Part shown: in pieces, positions 35,401 through 45,721 of the stretch
Layout: each line of letters begins with the position of its first letter
Numbering within the stretch: the stretch's first letter is position 1
Source of the DNA: Limonium bicolor
Lineage: Eukaryota > Streptophyta > Magnoliopsida > Caryophyllales > Plumbaginaceae
Assembly (NCBI GenBank): GCA_023374045.1
Contig: CM041776.1
Coordinates: 343,541,636 to 343,605,635, forward strand
DNA: 64,000 nt
Direction: 5' to 3'
The notes under the pieces: generated by a model
What the model saw: the letters and a program-made list of their open reading frames with translations, nothing else
Databases searched by the model: none
What the model was told of the DNA's origin: nothing
Program-made: the position numbers and the translations under genes

Positions 35401-38400
35401 TCTAATTTCGGAAGCATGCTAGAGTGAACACTCTTTAGGATTGATCTGATGTAGAATAGTAAACTTCTCATTTTCGTTTCCTTATCCAGATAAGGATCAC
35501 GGCCATAAGCTGGAGATCTGGTTCTTATGTCCAATTTAAATGAAAAATAAACAGAATCATCAGCCTTATTCACTAATAACAGCACATCTTGAAAATCCAT
35601 CTAGTATTTGTCCCGCAATCCTAATTTGAGTTCCTACTCTATAATCCGAATGATTAAACAGATGCAAGATAATAAAAATCATTGCGCTGTAGGTAGGTTT
35701 CCTTCTTATACCAATCCAGACAATCATAAAGGCTGCAACATCCTATGCCATTAGTTCAAACCCATACAAAGAAATCAGCTACAGTCCAGAATGGCACAGT
35801 CTTTTATGCATATCAGCAGACGTGAATAACAGATTTACAGAATGTGAAGCCAATGAAGTCCAAAGGTTTGCCTTCTTTTTGTTTGGAAGAAAGTCGAAAA
35901 CCTATGACATCCGAAATATAGATGTTAGAAAAATAATATTGTTATAACTCTCTCCTAAACTATAGGCCTCAACTCCACTCTTCTAGTAGTGCTCCCTCTA
36001 TTATAGGCCTAATTACTGTAACTATCTCAGTATATATTGTAAACCAATACATCAATACAAATCACCGTTGATTGATTATACTAACTTACATGGTATCAGC
36101 CTAAAATCTCTCTTTGATCCTATCCTGTTTCTGCTTTTCTTTCTCTCCCTCACGCTCCCTACGTACCGTCTCTCTCCTCCAACACACAGCGCCCCTTCTC
36201 CCCAGCCATGGACAACGACAATCAGCCACCAAGTCCAGCAGCCTCTGAACATACCGTTCTTGCTTCTCCTCCTCGCAATCCCAATGCCTCCGCTTCCCAA
36301 CACAATTCACCCGCTGTTGTGGCTGTACACCAAGCTCTCCACGTGAACTCCATCACGAACCATGTCCGGGTAGAGCTCACGCAATCGCCCCCGAACTATA
36401 CGATGTGGCGACATCTTTTCCTGGTTACGCTTGGCAAATTCAATCTCCTGGCTCACATCAACGGCTCCCCTCCCTCGGACGACGAGAGCTGGCAACTCCT
36501 TGACTTCACTGTCTTGTCTTGGATTTATGCTACCATTTCCCCAGACATATTCAGTCTGGTTATGCGCAACAACCCCACTGCCTATGATATCTGGATGGCC
36601 ATCGAAGACTTGTTTCGCGACAACAAAAAGGTGCGAGCCATTCAACTTGAAGCTGAGTTTCGGGGGCTCCGTCAAGGTTCGCTAACCATCAACGAGTACT
36701 GTGCTCGTCTCAAAACCTTAGCAGATGCGCTCGCCGATGTGGACAGCCCCGTCTCCGACGAAAATTTGGTTCTCCAAACCATCAGCGGACTTAGCGATAC
36801 CTACTCCAACCTGCGCAGTATCATACAGGTTCAGCGACCGTTCCCTTCCTTCCAACAAGTCCGCTCCTCTCTTCTTCTGGAAGAGACCTGTCGCGCCGCC
36901 TCCCTCACTGATGGTCACGCTCTCCTTGCTGCAGCTCCTACCGGCGCCTCCTCCTCCACACCTGGCACCGACCAACCTGCTCCAGTTGCCGACACAACCT
37001 CAGTCTCTCACAACCAGTCCCGCGCATCCAGTCCCCGTTCTTCAGGTCGCCGTGGTCGGGGTGGTAAAGGTCGTGGTCGCAACAACAACAGCAACTCCCG
37101 CCCCACCCTTCAACATCAACTGTGGAATCTTCTTACCTCCCAGCCATCGTGGAACTCCTCATGGACTGCCGCGGGCATTCTCGGTCCTCGTCCACCAGCG
37201 CCGCCCCAAGCGCTCTATCACCAACAGACCGCACCGTCCTGGGATCAGTCTAGCCTTGTCCAGGCGGTCAATAGCCTTGCGACTCAGCCACGCACCCCAG
37301 ACACCCCTTGGTATATGGATACCGGCGCCACCAGTCACATGACCTCAAATCCAGGTAACCTTCCCCTCTTCTTCCCCTCTCGTCCTCCGTCTGCCAGTAT
37401 TGTTGTCGGCAATGGAGCTACTCTCCCGATAGTTGCAACCGGTACTATCCCCTTCCTCCCTTCACGTTGCGTAAGGTCCTGGTTTCTCCATCTCTAATTA
37501 AAAACCTTATCTCTGTCCGTCAATTTACAATTGATAACAACTGCTCCGTCGAATTTGATCCGTTTGGTTTCTCTGTCAAGGACCTTACAACCAAGACCGT
37601 GATCCACCGGTGCAGTAGTCGAGGCGCCCTTTATCCACTCACCACGCCGACCGCCGCCCTTCCCCAGCCTGCCGCCCTCTCCGCCACCACTGCCGCCGTG
37701 AACTGGCACACGCGCCTCGCCCATCCCACTGCTGCCGTATTACATCGTCTTGGTTTTTCGAATAAATCCTCATCTACTATTTGTTCTTCTTGTCAGTTAG
37801 GAAAACACTCTCGCTTGCCATTTACAATTTCCAGTACAATTACTTTATCTATTTTTGATTTAATTCACTGCGACATATGGACGTCGCCCACTCTTAGTTA
37901 TAGCGGCAATAAATATTATTTGGTTATTATTGATGATTTTTCCCATTATGTTTGGACTTTTCCTTTGCAATTAAAATCTCAAACTGCCGCTATCCTCAAA
38001 ACTTTTCACGCCTATATTCGTACACACTTTCATAAAACAATTAAAAATATCCAATGTGATCATGGTAGAGAATTCGATAATCAAGACGTTCGTAATTACA
38101 TGGCTACCTTTGGCACCCTTCTCCGCTTCTCGTGTCCCCATACATCCCAACAAAACGGGAAAGCCGAACGTATGATCCGAACCCTCACAAATGCCATCCG
38201 CACCCTACTGTCCATGCCCGCCTACCCCCTCCCTTTTGGCTGACACGCTACAAACCGCTACCTACCTCCTCAACATCACACCGACCACCACAACAAAGAA
38301 CAGAACCCCACATGAACTCCTCTTCCAGAAACCCCCTACCTATTCCCATCTACGCACCTTTGGGTGCCTATGTTTTCCTAATCTCACTGCCACAACTCGC

Positions 38401-41400
38401 CATAAACTACAACCTCGAACCACCCCCTGTGTCTTCCTCGGCTATGCACCGGAACACAAAGGCGATCGCTGTCTTGCTCTTGACAGTAAAAAGGTAATAG
38501 TCTCTAGACATGTGTTTTTGATGAAACTTTTCCCGTCCTCTGCTCACCATAACCCACACACATCGACCCCACTACTGCCCCCTACTCCCGACGAGTCCAA
38601 TTGCCCACCTCTACCAACCTGCCCTCTCGCGCATATCCACCACACTCCAGCCCAGCTCGGTCCCGCAGCCTACCCCTGGTCTGGCCCACGTTCTCCAGTC
38701 CAGCCTACTACCCCTAGCCCTCCCCCGGCCCCCCAATTCGTCCCCGGCCCAATCCTCTCCCACGGCCCACATCACCCCACACCCATCCACGTCCGGTACT
38801 TCAACCTCATCCCCCGCGCCCACACCTACTTTGTCCCCCGCTGATGCATCTACCATTTCTCCCAACAACCCGGACTCGACTATGACGAGACGTTCTCACC
38901 TGTTGTAAAACCCGCTACCATCCCGACTATTCTCTCCCTCGCCATATCCAAAAACTGGCCCATCCACCAACTTGATGTCAAGAATGCATTTCTCCACGGT
39001 CATCTCTCGGAAACAGTTTACTGCCAACAACCTCCCGGCTTCGTTGACCCTCACCGACCACACCACGTTTGCAAACTTCGTAAGGCCCTGTATGGCCTCA
39101 AGCAAGCCCCTCGGGCTTGGTACCAGCGCTTCGCCTCTCACATCACCTGCCTCGGCTTCACAAGCTGCAAAACTGATCCGTCCCTGTTCGTCTATCACAC
39201 AACTCTGACCATGCCCATCTCCTCGTCTATGTTGACGATATTATACTCACCGCCTCCACCCCCACCCTACTCCATCACATCATTCGCAATCTCAGCATGG
39301 AATTTGCCATGACCGATCTCGGAGCCCTCCATTATTTTTGGGCATCGCCGTCACTCGCCACCTCAGTCAGGCCACCTACACTCACGACATTCTCACCCGT
39401 GCCGGTATGACAAACTGCAACTCTTGTAAAACACCCGTCGATACCAACACCAAACTTGGCGCTGACGCTGGCCCTCCAGTTCCCGACCCCACCCAGTATC
39501 GATCCCTTGCTTGGAAATAAACGGAGTGGACCACGTGGTGGCCATAAAATGGTCAAATGAACAGCAATGAAATTTTGAGAGTGTTCTTCAAAACTAAAAG
39601 ATCGCATTATATATGTTGATTTCATAAAACTTGATTTCACAGAGTATTGCAGAGAGAGGTGTGAACGAAGAGGAAAAAAGAGCAGCTCTTATTCCACAAT
39701 AGAAATTAGTATTACACTCTTTCACTAATTAGAGGAGGAAGGGAAGAGTAGTTATATCAATAATGACAAGTCCCAGCGGCTAGTTCACTCATTAGGTTGG
39801 TTAGCAAAACGGTACAATTAACGAGCTATGCTAGCACGGAAGTCATTAAAGACCAGGGTATTAAGAATAATACGATGGTACATTCAATACTCCAACATAC
39901 CATCAAGGGTAAAATATAACTTGACGCAAGCTTGTAACTTTGCCATTTGGTTAGCACTTGGGGAAACAATATAGCTTGGGCATTTTTTATTTTTTGCACA
40001 CAACCATAATCCAAATAGAAAAACCTCCACTAACCTAATTAGAAGTTAGGCCAGCTAATACGTGATAGAGAAACGTTACCTTGCAATAGAACCAGCACCA
40101 GCCAGGTACTAAGCTCTCCCAAAATCCTCTCTCGAGACCTATCTCAATCCCAAACTTCTTAATACCTCCTCCCTTAGATAAAAGTGCTAGAATAAAAGTA
40201 CTAGAACAATACTGACCAACAACACCCAATAAACAGCCACCAGCTAGGACTAACAAACTGCAGCAGTAACAAAGTCAAAACTAACAAACTCTGCACTCCT
40301 AATATTCTTTTCCCTCCTCCTATACACGTGGCCAAAATACTTATCCAGTGGCCTAGACTTATCAATATGCCTTTCCAAGAGATGAACATCAAGGAGCACA
40401 GTGAAGCTAACTTTTTCCAGGAGATGATTATTAGGCTATGAGGAAAAAAAAGAAACTTCTCAAGCGAATAGATGGTTATATGTGCGCTAGAACAAAGATG
40501 GGCACAAAACGTTAAACGTTAGTGACTGCGACATTAGAGACAGACCAGGTCTCTCTAAGGACAGACATCCAATCAGCAAGAATGATTGATGCCCGTGATG
40601 AATGATAGACACTGACACTCAAAGATCAAAGGCGCAAAAATATAGAAGTGGCAAAGATTAGGCCTGACCAACCTGACACCTCTCACGGCAGACGTCCCAT
40701 CGGCAAAATATGATGATAACTGAACTTTAGCACTCTTTGTCTTAGCACAGAGTAGTACACCTGGATAAATCCTTAGTTATACTATGTCATAAAATAAAAC
40801 CTTATTCCATTGTCAAATAAATCTATATTCAAACATTACTAATTGATTAACTGACAATCCCACTAAGGCTATATACAGGAGAAGCATATGACAGGCATGG
40901 ATAGCACAGCAGTAATTCCTCGTCACCTTTTAAAACAACCAGAAACTTCAATATATAAGGCTTAATCTTATAGCACGGCCGCACATGATGGATACACAAT
41001 TGTACAAATCCAAATCAGGGTTTGTACTGTCTATAACCTAAGATACATAGCGCTGATGTATTAGCTTACCTGATGTACCCCTTCCAAGCCGATGAACTGG
41101 AACGGGATGACATTCTTTGTTGGAAAGTGACGAGCCACCTTTCTAGTTGTGTGCCACTGGAGTTGTGTCAAGACAGTACGCTGCTGGAAGAGACCTCCAG
41201 GTAAGACTTGCAACCCTGAAGGTTTATTAAGGGCAATCTGCATAAGTCAACTATTAGTTCCAGGAACATAAATTACTGTTTGTGGACCGGAAAGAGGAAG
41301 AAAAAAGGATACCTGGTGTAATTCTACATATGCTTACACACAAATAAACAACATTTGACATAACAGAAACATTAATCAAAACGTGTGTAATGGAACCATA

Positions 41401-43296
41401 CAACAAAACAAAGATATGTGCAGAATATAGTTGAAGAACTCAACCAGCTAACACAACAGAGTTCTTCAGCATTTACCCATTCATTCATTTGTAGCCCTTA
41501 TATGATACTTCCTCTACTTAAAAATAAACATCATTTAAGGTTTATTCACACTTTCTAAGGTATGTCCTTACTTTTTGCAAAGAAAAAAAAAAAGAAAAAG
41601 GTGAACTATATGGAGAAGAGGAAAAGTAGATAAATGAATAAATAAAAGGTAATTAAATATCAATGAGGAAATAGTATGCATAAAAGGCTAAAATGACATT
41701 TAAACTATAAAACAAGGACACAAACCTAAACCAACAAATATTTTGGGATAGAGGAAATAATAGATTAAGCCAACATTCAACTTCAATTAAAACAAATTCT
41801 CAGGGAATGTGTCGCAAGATTGTTGTTATTAGTTTAGGTCTTTGATGCTGACTGACTTAAGTGGACATCTGTCCAGGCCCTCACTCTATCAGTCATCTAT
41901 TCAGCTTCCCCCCCTCCCACACACACGCACACACACAAAACGCTCTATTCTTCTTTGCTCGCATGTCCTGGTGCACTTTGTTAGCAAACAAAAGTGTATT
42001 TCCATAGCCTCTTGGTCTCAGGCTGGGGATCAAGTGGTGGGAGTTGCAAAAGATTGTTCAAAAAGGAATAGAAAACTCACATTACCCCAACAGCATTATC
42101 ATGAGTTTTTCATTTTGTCTTCTTGTGTGAGATTTTGGCTTAAGGCTTTTGTTTCTTTTCGTTTTTTCAGCATTCCTGAAATCAATTCCTTCAAATACAT
42201 TTTTTCAACGTCCAGTAAGAGCCGTTTTCACAGTAGAATCAATAACTTCAGAATAGCTATCAAATAACTAATCAAATCTAATGACGCAGATATTAAGAAG
42301 AAATACTTACCATCTCATCATCTTCATACAACACTTTGAGCAGGTGAGGAGCATCGGGCTCTCTCCAAGGTAGCCGGTGATACTCTAACTTCGAGCCTTC
42401 TCTGAATAAATCATATTGTTTGAATTTTCAACTTGATACTTGGCATAAAACATAGAAATGAAACTATAACCCAAAAATAAGTATCAATTACTACCCTGTG
42501 TATCAGAACTGCGAACGAATATTCTCTTACAACTACGCGTTTGGAGCTGATAGTTTAGTTGATAAGTAGTTTAGAAATGATAATCTAGTTTCAGTAGTTC
42601 ATAGTTGAAGTTGCCAGACGGGGCCTTTACTTGTACGTCCTATATCATTAACATGAAACTGCGGAAGTGAGCGCTTTTGAATATAAAAAAGTTGAAATAC
42701 CTGAGAGTGACATCAGAATCGATGATAACGACACCATCGACTTTGATCTGCAAAGAACCAAAATCAGTTTCTTTTCAGGAACAGCAATAATTAAGCAATC
42801 TTGAATCTAGAAGGAAAAGAACAGAAAATTAAGTTCGGGGAAGAGCAAAACCTGTCCGTTTGAATTCTCTGTAACCAACTGCAGAACATTAGCTGAATTA
42901 GCGGGATATTATATGGATTCAATAAAACAGAAAGCTTAAATGAGATAATAAAATAAAAAGAGAAGTAAATCCCTCTAATAATGCACATGGTGGACGGAAA
43001 ACTGAAATTTATGGAAGATGAATGAAATTAATACACTACCCTTGATGAGGAGCTGAACTCTTATGCTTACTCGAGTAGAACTGAATAAGTGTCAGTCCTA
43101 CATGGATACGATCAAGAAAAAAAAAAGGGAATAAATTGCATTCCTTTCGCTTACATTCAAAAATAAGTATTTTCTTACATCATCGTCTTGAAGAAAGAAA
43201 GAGAGTATGAGGGAGACCTGAATCGGCGAGCGAAACAACGTCGCGGTAGATAATACCATCGTTGAGTTCCGGCCATGGCACCCCAATAGTGGGCAT
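26415..43296 (-). CDS. RNA pseudouridine synthase 5-like protein (RluA family), 14 exons
   Basis: Minus-strand exons: 43218-43296, 43040-43097, 42852-42878, 42701-42747, 42311-42401, 41070-41237, 40673-40760, 33376-33459, 28236-28311, 27982-28049, 27673-27742, 27212-27290, 26630-26723, 26415-26489. All borders are GT-AG. Blocks in order: MPTIGVPWPELNDGIIYRD; QFYSSKHKSSAP; KLEYHRLPWREPDAP and LYEDDEM; IALNKPSGLQVLPGGLFQQR; HPVPVHRLGRGTSG; VLLCAKTKSA; YRALASGVVS; VKQPIGVVHYPGVAKGLYVA; GKPALSKIRVLEKCV; VEIQTGRPHQIRIHLSFIGH; GDPLYVDGGQPG; GYERPSNPVPGDCGYFLHAH; TITAPLPSELK. This is the RluA-type fold of plant RNA pseudouridine synthase 5, about 368 residues, the usual length. An in-frame TAA lies shortly upstream of the ATG. 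The usual catalytic HRLD reads HRLG. Phases fit throughout if single bases are missing in exons 3, 6 and 8 at short homopolymers. Intron 7 (7.2 kb) and intron 8 (5.1 kb) hold Copia elements. Confidence 0.93.
28578..33265 (+). mobile_element. Ty1/copia element 1, complete structure, in intron 8 of the host gene
   Basis: LTRs at 28583-28799 and 33048-33260 (about 215 bp) are nearly identical and are flanked by a perfect 5-bp duplication GGAAG (28578-28582, 33261-33265). The LTRs begin TATTAAGG and end TTCATTACA, that is TA...CA instead of TG...CA. The primer site TGGTATCAGCC (tRNA-Met type) starts at 28800 immediately after the LTR. A G-rich tract (GCGGGGGGCA) precedes the 3' LTR. It sits in sense orientation relative to the plus strand and antisense to the host gene. 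The high LTR similarity suggests a fairly recent insertion. Confidence 0.95.
28867..33053 (+). pseudogene. Copia 1 gag-pol polyprotein, frame-disrupted
   Basis: Starts MANLSTTLTNPNDANQP. Gag (LTPQNFITWKVQMQAIL, AKTTKEAWDTL, DADDIVAHILHGLDD) is followed by a CCHC knuckle CQWCRGVGHWITVC (29709-29750), protease LLDSGASHHVV (about 29857), the GAG-pre-integrase block (HHRLGHPS, CTACQLNKSHKLPF), integrase (SDVWTS, LYTDNGGEY, EHNGISERKNRH), reverse transcriptase (LKARLVAKGFTQRPSWDYNE, FLLVYVDDIIITGN at about 32075-32115) and RNase H (WSSRKQKAVARSSTEAEYKA, CDNMGATFLSSNPVFHSRMK, TDQLADVLTKALPR). The stop TAA at 33051-33053 is inside the start of the 3' LTR. Frame changes occur near 29160, 29460, 30130, 30650 and 31930 and downstream of 32160, so no intact polyprotein is encoded as read. 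Confidence 0.9.
33682..33957. mobile_element. Stowaway-type MITE (276 bp)
   Basis: Inverted termini CTCCCTCCTGTTCAAA and TTTAAACAGGAGGGAG are flanked by TA on both sides (33680-33681, 33958-33959). The CTCCCTCC terminus with a TA target is the mark of Tc1/mariner-derived Stowaway MITEs. It lies in intron 7 of the pseudouridine synthase gene. Confidence 0.92.
34366..35370. repeat. Irregular tandem repeat block in intron 7
   Basis: About five copies of a 140-180 bp unit containing AGATAGATAAGTGTCATTAT, GTAGCTGTCTCCTGAAATAA, AAGTTAAGCATCAACTGGGA and GGTAGGAAGCAAGCAACTAA. Copies alternate between shorter ones lacking the GTAGCTGTCTCC segment (near 34380 and 34700) and full ones (near 34520, 34845 and 35255). 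The last copy is split by a SINE at 35031-35238. Confidence 0.8.
35018..35251 (+). mobile_element. tRNA-derived SINE with 13-bp TSD
   Basis: Element 35031-35238 is flanked by GTGTCATTAATTC (35018-35030) and GTGTAATTAATTC (35239-35251), duplications differing by one base. It contains a box B-like GGGTTTGAATCC (35087-35098), a plausible box A region near 35050, and ends in an A-run. Length about 208 bp. These are the marks of a SINE mobilised by LINE machinery. It has no coding capacity. Confidence 0.85.
35923..39511 (+). mobile_element. Ty1/copia element 2, 3'-truncated, in intron 7 of the host gene
   Basis: The 5' LTR runs 35923-36090 (starts TGTTAGAAAAATA, ends CTAACTTACA) and is followed directly by a TGGTATCAGCC primer site. 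No matching 3' LTR was found: coding homology stops in the RNase H region at PTQYRSLA near 39511, where unrelated DNA begins. The element is antisense to the host gene. Truncation and an internal deletion show it is older or more damaged than Copia 1. Confidence 0.85.
36208..39511 (+). pseudogene. Copia 2 gag-pol polyprotein, truncated
   Basis: Gag (36208 onward, 429-residue open frame) has TQSPPNYTMWRHLFLVTLGK, KVRAIQLEAEFRGLRQGSL and an Arg/Gly-rich RGRGGKGRGR in place of a zinc knuckle, and runs into protease WYMDTGATSHM (about 37310). Integrase follows: WHTRLAHPTAAVLHRLGF, CSSCQLGKHSRLPF, HCDIWTSP, QCDHGREFDN, SQQNGKAERMIRT. The end of the integrase-RT linker joins directly to QQPGLDYDETFSPVVKP (about 38860-38910), so the N-terminal RT motifs are deleted. 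RT continues with IHQLDVKNAFLHGHLSE, LYGLKQAPRAWYQ and a YVDD-type site near 39225. Frame changes occur at about 37465, 38240, 38840 and 39190. Confidence 0.88.
39512..40672. other. Remainder of intron 7, possible LTR relic
   Basis: The minus strand from about 39894 downward starts TGTTGGAGTATTGAATG and holds LTR-like DNA with ATATAACTACTC and a CT-rich leader, up to about 39620. It could be a solo LTR of another Copia element in minus orientation, but I could not find its second border or a target duplication. 40010-40672 shows no recognisable feature. Confidence 0.3.
41508..41757. mobile_element. Degenerate Stowaway-like MITE
   Basis: CTTCCTCTACTTA at the left and GATAGAGGAAA at the right form weak inverted termini flanked by TA. 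The interior (TTTAAGGTTTATTCACACTT, TCCTTACTTTTTG) resembles that of the Stowaway at 33682-33957. It lies in intron 5 of the pseudouridine synthase gene. Confidence 0.6.
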
Positions 43297-43587
43297 GTCG
43301 TCGTACACTCGTAGAAACTCGCTGCAAGCGATTTGTGCCGCGGTAGATTAATGTTACTTTATTATGTATATGTTTGATGTTTTGATTGGGTGAAATTTAA
43401 GTCGCGATCTTTCACTGCAGTCTATTTTTTTTTCACATTAATGTGACACTTGTCACTTGTCTGTTGGATCATTTAAAGTAACTGGACCCACACAAGCATA
43501 GTTGGCACTTCCTTATTTATTAACCATGATGAGATTAAATAAAAAGCTGATATGAGTAGCTTTTTGATGCTGCTACAGAACAACCCC
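43297..43587 (-). promoter_or_regulatory. Upstream region of the pseudouridine synthase gene
   Basis: About 290 bases lie between the start codon (43296) and a MITE. An in-frame stop about 18 codons upstream supports the chosen ATG. No convincing TATA box was found; such housekeeping genes often lack one (known for plants in general). Confidence 0.4.
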
Positions 43588-43884
43588 TTAGGGGGCGTTC
43601 GTTCAGCACAATTGAAGGATTAATCTCATTTATTTACTTTTTGACTGTCATGTGTTAGTTTATTATTTGTTAAAATCTAACCTAATGTATATGTGTCAGT
43701 TGGTTATTTGTTAACTAGAGGTAGATTAAAGAAAAAGCTTCAAAACCAAGCTTTTGGTTTGAAACTCAGAACGGAGCCTTAATGATTCTACACATGTCAC
43801 TCTCCCTTTTGTTAACCACGGTAACATTAAAGTTTTCGCAGCTATTCCTCATGCGTTTCCCTCCAGCCAGCGAACGCCCCCTTA
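43588..43884. mobile_element. Tourist/PIF-Harbinger MITE (291 bp)
   Basis: Element 43591-43881 starts GGGGGCGTTCGTT and ends AGCGAACGCCCCC, with TTA duplications at 43588-43590 and 43882-43884. This is the Tourist signature. It lies just upstream of the pseudouridine synthase gene and could affect its promoter. Confidence 0.8.
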
Positions 43885-43887
43885 GGA

Positions 43888-43906
43888 GGGGGGGGGGGGG
43901 GGGGGG
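43888..43906. repeat. Poly-G run (19 G)
   Basis: An uninterrupted G run followed by TGTGTGTAG lies immediately after the Tourist MITE. It has G-quadruplex potential, and its length is uncertain in any sequencing technology. Confidence 0.9.
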
Positions 43907-43916
43907 TGTGTGTAGT

Positions 43917-44115
43917 ACCTATGGGGCCGTTCGATACAGGCTCCCAAACGCAGCAATTGCTGCGTTGAGAATAATGTCCCTATGGTTAACATATGGCTAG
44001 TTGACAAGTGGGCTGGGTTTTGATTTTATCCAATTGAAAACTAACAACTGTCATCTACTTTTTGAAAAAAGTAGATTAATGTTTTGATCGTAGGTAGCGA
44101 ACGCGACCTATGTGT
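43917..44115. mobile_element. Possible small MITE
   Basis: CCTATGGGGCCGTTCGATAC on the left and GTAGCGAACGCGACCTATG on the right are imperfectly complementary, giving a candidate element of about 200 bp related to the neighbouring Tourist MITE. No clean target duplication was found. Confidence 0.4.
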
Positions 44116-44199
44116 GTTTTGTTTTGTGGTGGTACTTTTTAGTAAACGAAAAGGGGATGGGATTTCCCCACCCCAACTAGGTTTCATTTTCCTAGTACA

Positions 44200-44345
44200 G
44201 GTTGACCGGTGATATATGACTATTGACCAATGACTAAAGACCATTAATCGGTAACTGGTGAATGTTGATCAACAATTAATGACTTTTGATCAGCAGTCGT
44301 TGACCATTGACCGATGGCTGTTGACCGCTTATTTATTTCTTTCCG
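44200..44345. repeat. Degenerate TTGACC repeat
   Basis: Ten or so variants of GTTGACC, ATTGACC or GTTGATC, spaced by 8-15 bases, in an otherwise simple sequence. TTGAC is the W-box core bound by WRKY factors (known), but here it looks like a decayed tandem repeat. Confidence 0.6.
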
Positions 44346-45716
44346 CAGTTCAAACAAACAATCAGGAAAATCATAGGGAATTCTTTTTCATTCCTCTGCA
44401 TTCATTTTTCTGATTCCATTTTGTTTCTCTCGCTCGAAACAAACACCCCCTCAATACTCATACGAACCCGAAACTGACTTGTACCTAAAAAACTGAATGG
44501 ACAGTAAGTTTCAAATACACCCAGTCGGAATTTAAAAGAAATTAACTTGAAGCTAGACTTTGTGATACCAAATAACCAAATGAGTCCTTAATTGTCAAAA
44601 AATTCTTATTAATACATTCCGATTTATTTTTTAGGTATTCTTTCTTAATTAATGTAAAGTTTTTAATAGATTTAGACTCAGAATAGGGCTGAATAAAAAA
44701 AAATCAGTCAAAAAATGGGACGACCAACACACCGGAATAAGGGGCGTCAGCGGCGGGTGCGAAGGGCGGGCGTCGACACGGAAATAGGAGGACGGGCGCG
44801 ACGGGACGGCAGTAGTGGAGGGCAGGTGTGGACACGGTGAACGGTTTTGACTAGTTTTTTTACGTTTTGACTAGTTTAAACCAGTTTTGACCAAAATTTG
44901 ACCAGTGGTGTTTAGTTTTAATTAGTTTGACATGTTGGATGGATTCTACCTGGATTTGAGCCACACTTAATCTAATTGAACCGGTATCGACGAACTAGCT
45001 GGAATCGTTCGGTTCTATAGTGTTTTGAAGATGAGGCTACGGAAGCTGACGATTTGAACACGGATCTCAGTGATTTCGACATTGAAGGAATTTGTAGTTA
45101 GTGTTTGAATTCAGAGGTTGTACGACATGATCTAACCTTTTATTTACTGTTCCACCAAACTATAGGTAAAGGTTGAAAGTAGTAGCACTAACAACACAAC
45201 GTTTTTACAATTGTAACAGGTGAAATTCTTTGTATTTAGTCGACTTGAACAGTAATAACATCGCATTTGTTCAGAAGATCTACGACACTGAGCAAAGGAA
45301 GCTATTTAAGTTAACTCAAAATGACTATGAGGACACTAAGTAGGATGAGATAGACATTCTTGTACAAAAAACAATCATTCAGATCTACAACTTGAAGATG
45401 AGGCTACGGAAACTAACGATTTAGACACTGATCTTAGTGATTTTGGCGTTAAGGAATCCCTAGTTCCTGTTCGAATTAAGAGGTTGTATAGAAAACAACA
45501 TCACATTTGTAACTTCACAAAACCGACGATGTGTGTCAGACAAATGAAGCACAGGTCAATAAGAGGCCAAACCCGAAAAAATGGACAAAACCACCCAAAA
45601 CCCGTCAACAAAACTAGCTGAATCAGTCAGTTTATCGACGTCGACATCTGCAGCTCGTACCGCACGCCAGTGCCTGCCCTTTGTCGTCACTGTTGATGCT
45701 GCTCTCCTCGACAACT
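44346..45716. other. Unassigned DNA left of the chromovirus
   Basis: A MITE-like end, CGAAACAAACACCCCCTCA, lies near 44440-44456. A roughly 95-bp segment (GAAGATGAGGCTACGGAAGC, then GATCTCAGTGATTT) occurs twice, at about 45027-45120 and 45394-45488, reading as an acidic EDEATE-type peptide in both copies, so it may be the relic of a TE gene. GC-rich patches at 44740-44840 and 45640-45715 flank it. No gene is supported. Confidence 0.4.
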
Positions 45717-45721
45717 ATCAC

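Noticed and set aside
35169..35600. 143-residue minus-strand frame
   Set aside because: It crosses the SINE and the tandem repeat block and has no resemblance to known proteins.
44200..44345. W-box promoter cluster
   Set aside because: The TTGAC words look like a decayed tandem repeat and no gene start is nearby.
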